Source of the DNA: Candidatus Hydrogenedentota bacterium
GTDB taxonomy: Bacteria; Hydrogenedentota; Hydrogenedentia; Hydrogenedentiales; GCA-2746185
Reading direction: 5' to 3'
Length of the DNA: 6,576 nt
Assembly: GCA_012965445.1 (NCBI GenBank)
Contig: DTSJ01000470.1
Location: forward strand, 1-6,576
Shown here: positions 5,700 through 6,576 of the stretch, in pieces
Numbering within the stretch: the first letter of the stretch is position 1
How the letters are laid out: each line of letters starts with the position of its first letter
Notes under the pieces: generated by a model
What the model saw: the letters and a program-made list of their open reading frames with translations, nothing else
The model's database searches: none
What the model was told of the DNA's origin: nothing
Translations under genes and position numbers: made by a program

Positions 5700-6530
5700 T
5701 CAAGGCGTTTCTGGTGCTTTTACGGCCAGAAAACGCACAAATTGCTCCCCGGAAAGCCTGTTTCTTATCGGCAAAACAAGCACACCCCCATTGGCCTTGT
5801 CACCACTATAATTGGGTTCAAAACGTACCTTCCCGTCGTCATCCCTCGTCCCCGTCCACCCGCCCCCATCGTTCGGCACAAACCGAAGCGCCCGCTTCCC
5901 AACAGAACCAAGAATATCCATGCCCTTTGGGGGAACAACAGTCATAGCCAAGCTCGGCTCCAATGTCCATTTTACGCGACCAGACTTCGCTGCCTCTGGC
6001 ACCTCCGCCGCCCATCGGTCAAACAGGGTCGACTCGTAAGCCAGCCGCGACTCCTCCTGAACCCGAATCGAAATGAACAGTTCCTTTTCTTCAGGAGTAC
6101 ACACCCCGTCATCTTCGCAAAGCAGCCAGTACGCCTTCGCCCGAATCACAACGCTCGCGTTCAACGCAGCACCATCCGGAACCTTAATTTCACTGTACAA
6201 CAACGCCCGACGCGTGTAACCGAAATAAGCCTCGTTCTCCAAACCTTCTATCGAAAACTGACGCGGTGCAGGCCAACTAAGCGCGCCCACTTCCACAGAA
6301 TCATCCACCATCCATTCGATGCCCGTCGCCAGTCCGGAGTCCCCAGGATTGCGCCAGTAAATGTGCGACAGCTCTGGAATCTCAAACTGCTCCCCCACCC
6401 GGATCGTAGATCCCGCCCTCGCCGTTTCGAAATCCGAGATCAGCCGCGTTTGAACACGATTGTCCGCAAACACGCCAAATGACATGCCCACAATCGCAAT
6501 GAAACTGAACCCTGCAATACACCGGAGCAT
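5700..6530 (-). CDS. Stand-alone DsbD-alpha/ScsB N-terminal-like periplasmic protein
   Basis: This 276-residue protein has a signal peptide (residues 1 to about 22, ending VFA before DN). Two beta-sandwich regions resemble the periplasmic N-terminal part of DsbD/ScsB-type thiol:disulfide interchange proteins. Landmarks are HIYWRNPGDSG (57-67), FGYTRRALLY, and YWLLC138-EDDGV-C144-TPEE, which matches the CX5C pair followed by a P-E motif in E. coli DsbD-alpha (Cys103/Cys109). That pair normally takes electrons from DsbD-gamma and passes them to periplasmic oxidised proteins. The frame ends after the second sandwich. The transmembrane DsbD-beta and thioredoxin-like gamma domains are absent, so an electron donor must be encoded elsewhere. 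GGAGAAG (6542-6536), 5 nt upstream, supports the ATG at 6530. The selenoredoxin follows 64 nt downstream in the same orientation and is its most likely partner. Confidence 0.85.
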   Translation of the reverse strand: MLRCIAGFSFIAIVGMSFGVFADNRVQTRLISDFETARAGSTIRVGEQFEIPELSHIYWRNPGDSGLATGIEWMVDDSVEVGALSWPAPRQFSIEGLENEAYFGYTRRALLYSEIKVPDGAALNASVVIRAKAYWLLCEDDGVCTPEEKELFISIRVQEESRLAYESTLFDRWAAEVPEAAKSGRVKWTLEPSLAMTVVPPKGMDILGSVGKRALRFVPNDGGGWTGTRDDDGKVRFEPNYSGDKANGGVLVLPIRNRLSGEQFVRFLAVKAPETP

Positions 6531-6576
6531 TTCAACTTCTCCAAATAGAAACCATGACGGAATGAGAATAGAAGTC

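Noticed and set aside
5153..5947. Long plus-strand frame of 264 codons
   Set aside because: It overlaps both redox genes on the opposite strand, is rich in Arg/Gln/His as expected for antisense frames, and shows no domain.
5742..6482. Plus-strand frame of 246 codons
   Set aside because: It is the antisense shadow of the DsbD-alpha-like gene, which has a signal peptide, a CX5C motif and a good ribosome binding site.
6532..6576. Possible 3' end of another minus-strand gene finishing with TGA one nt before the DsbD-alpha start
   Set aside because: The frame is open for 14 codons to the window edge, which is too short to support a gene, though a tight upstream neighbour is not excluded.

Overview
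The window looks like chromosomal DNA of a Gram-negative, probably marine proteobacterium. It has a BCCT-type onium-solute transporter, three proteins with Sec-type signal peptides that would act in the periplasm, moderate GC content and clear Shine-Dalgarno sites. The taxonomic guess is inference only, since no marker gene is present.

Plus strand, 1-4483. A structured, non-coding leader (1-374) precedes three co-directional genes: a BCCT-family transporter (375-1919), a secreted SGNH/GDSL-type esterase with an N-terminal beta domain and a C-terminal carbohydrate-binding-like domain (1927-3513), and a zinc-dependent homocysteine S-methyltransferase (3575-4483). The gaps are 7 and 61 nt, so an operon is likely. 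A reasonable hypothesis is an onium-compound salvage unit. The esterase would release a methylated solute outside the inner membrane, the BCCT carrier would import it, and the cytoplasmic methyltransferase would pass a methyl group to homocysteine to make methionine. The actual substrate (glycine betaine, DMSP, carnitine-like ester, S-methylmethionine) cannot be read from the sequence.

Middle, 4484-5032. There is no intact gene here. It holds a stranded fragment of a trimeric-autotransporter-like head repeat (15-residue, 45-bp period, plus strand). This is fused near 4708-4715 to the 5' end of a minus-strand membrane protein gene that keeps a good ribosome binding site but loses the rest of its frame. 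It reads as a recombination scar or an assembly chimera.

Minus strand, 6530-5033. Two genes form a periplasmic redox pair: a stand-alone DsbD-alpha-like protein with the CX5C disulfide (6530-5700), and a signal-peptide-bearing AhpC/TSA-type redoxin (5635-5033). The redoxin's active-site codon is an in-frame TGA. The TGA sits exactly where homologues of this fold carry the first cysteine of W-C-P-Y-C. A strong hairpin with a GGU apical loop lies at bacterial-SECIS distance downstream, and the frame continues for 121 codons of unmistakable redoxin sequence. This is the main discovery in the window: a selenocysteine UxxC redoxin that conventional gene calling splits in two. It is encoded next to its likely periplasmic electron-transfer partner.
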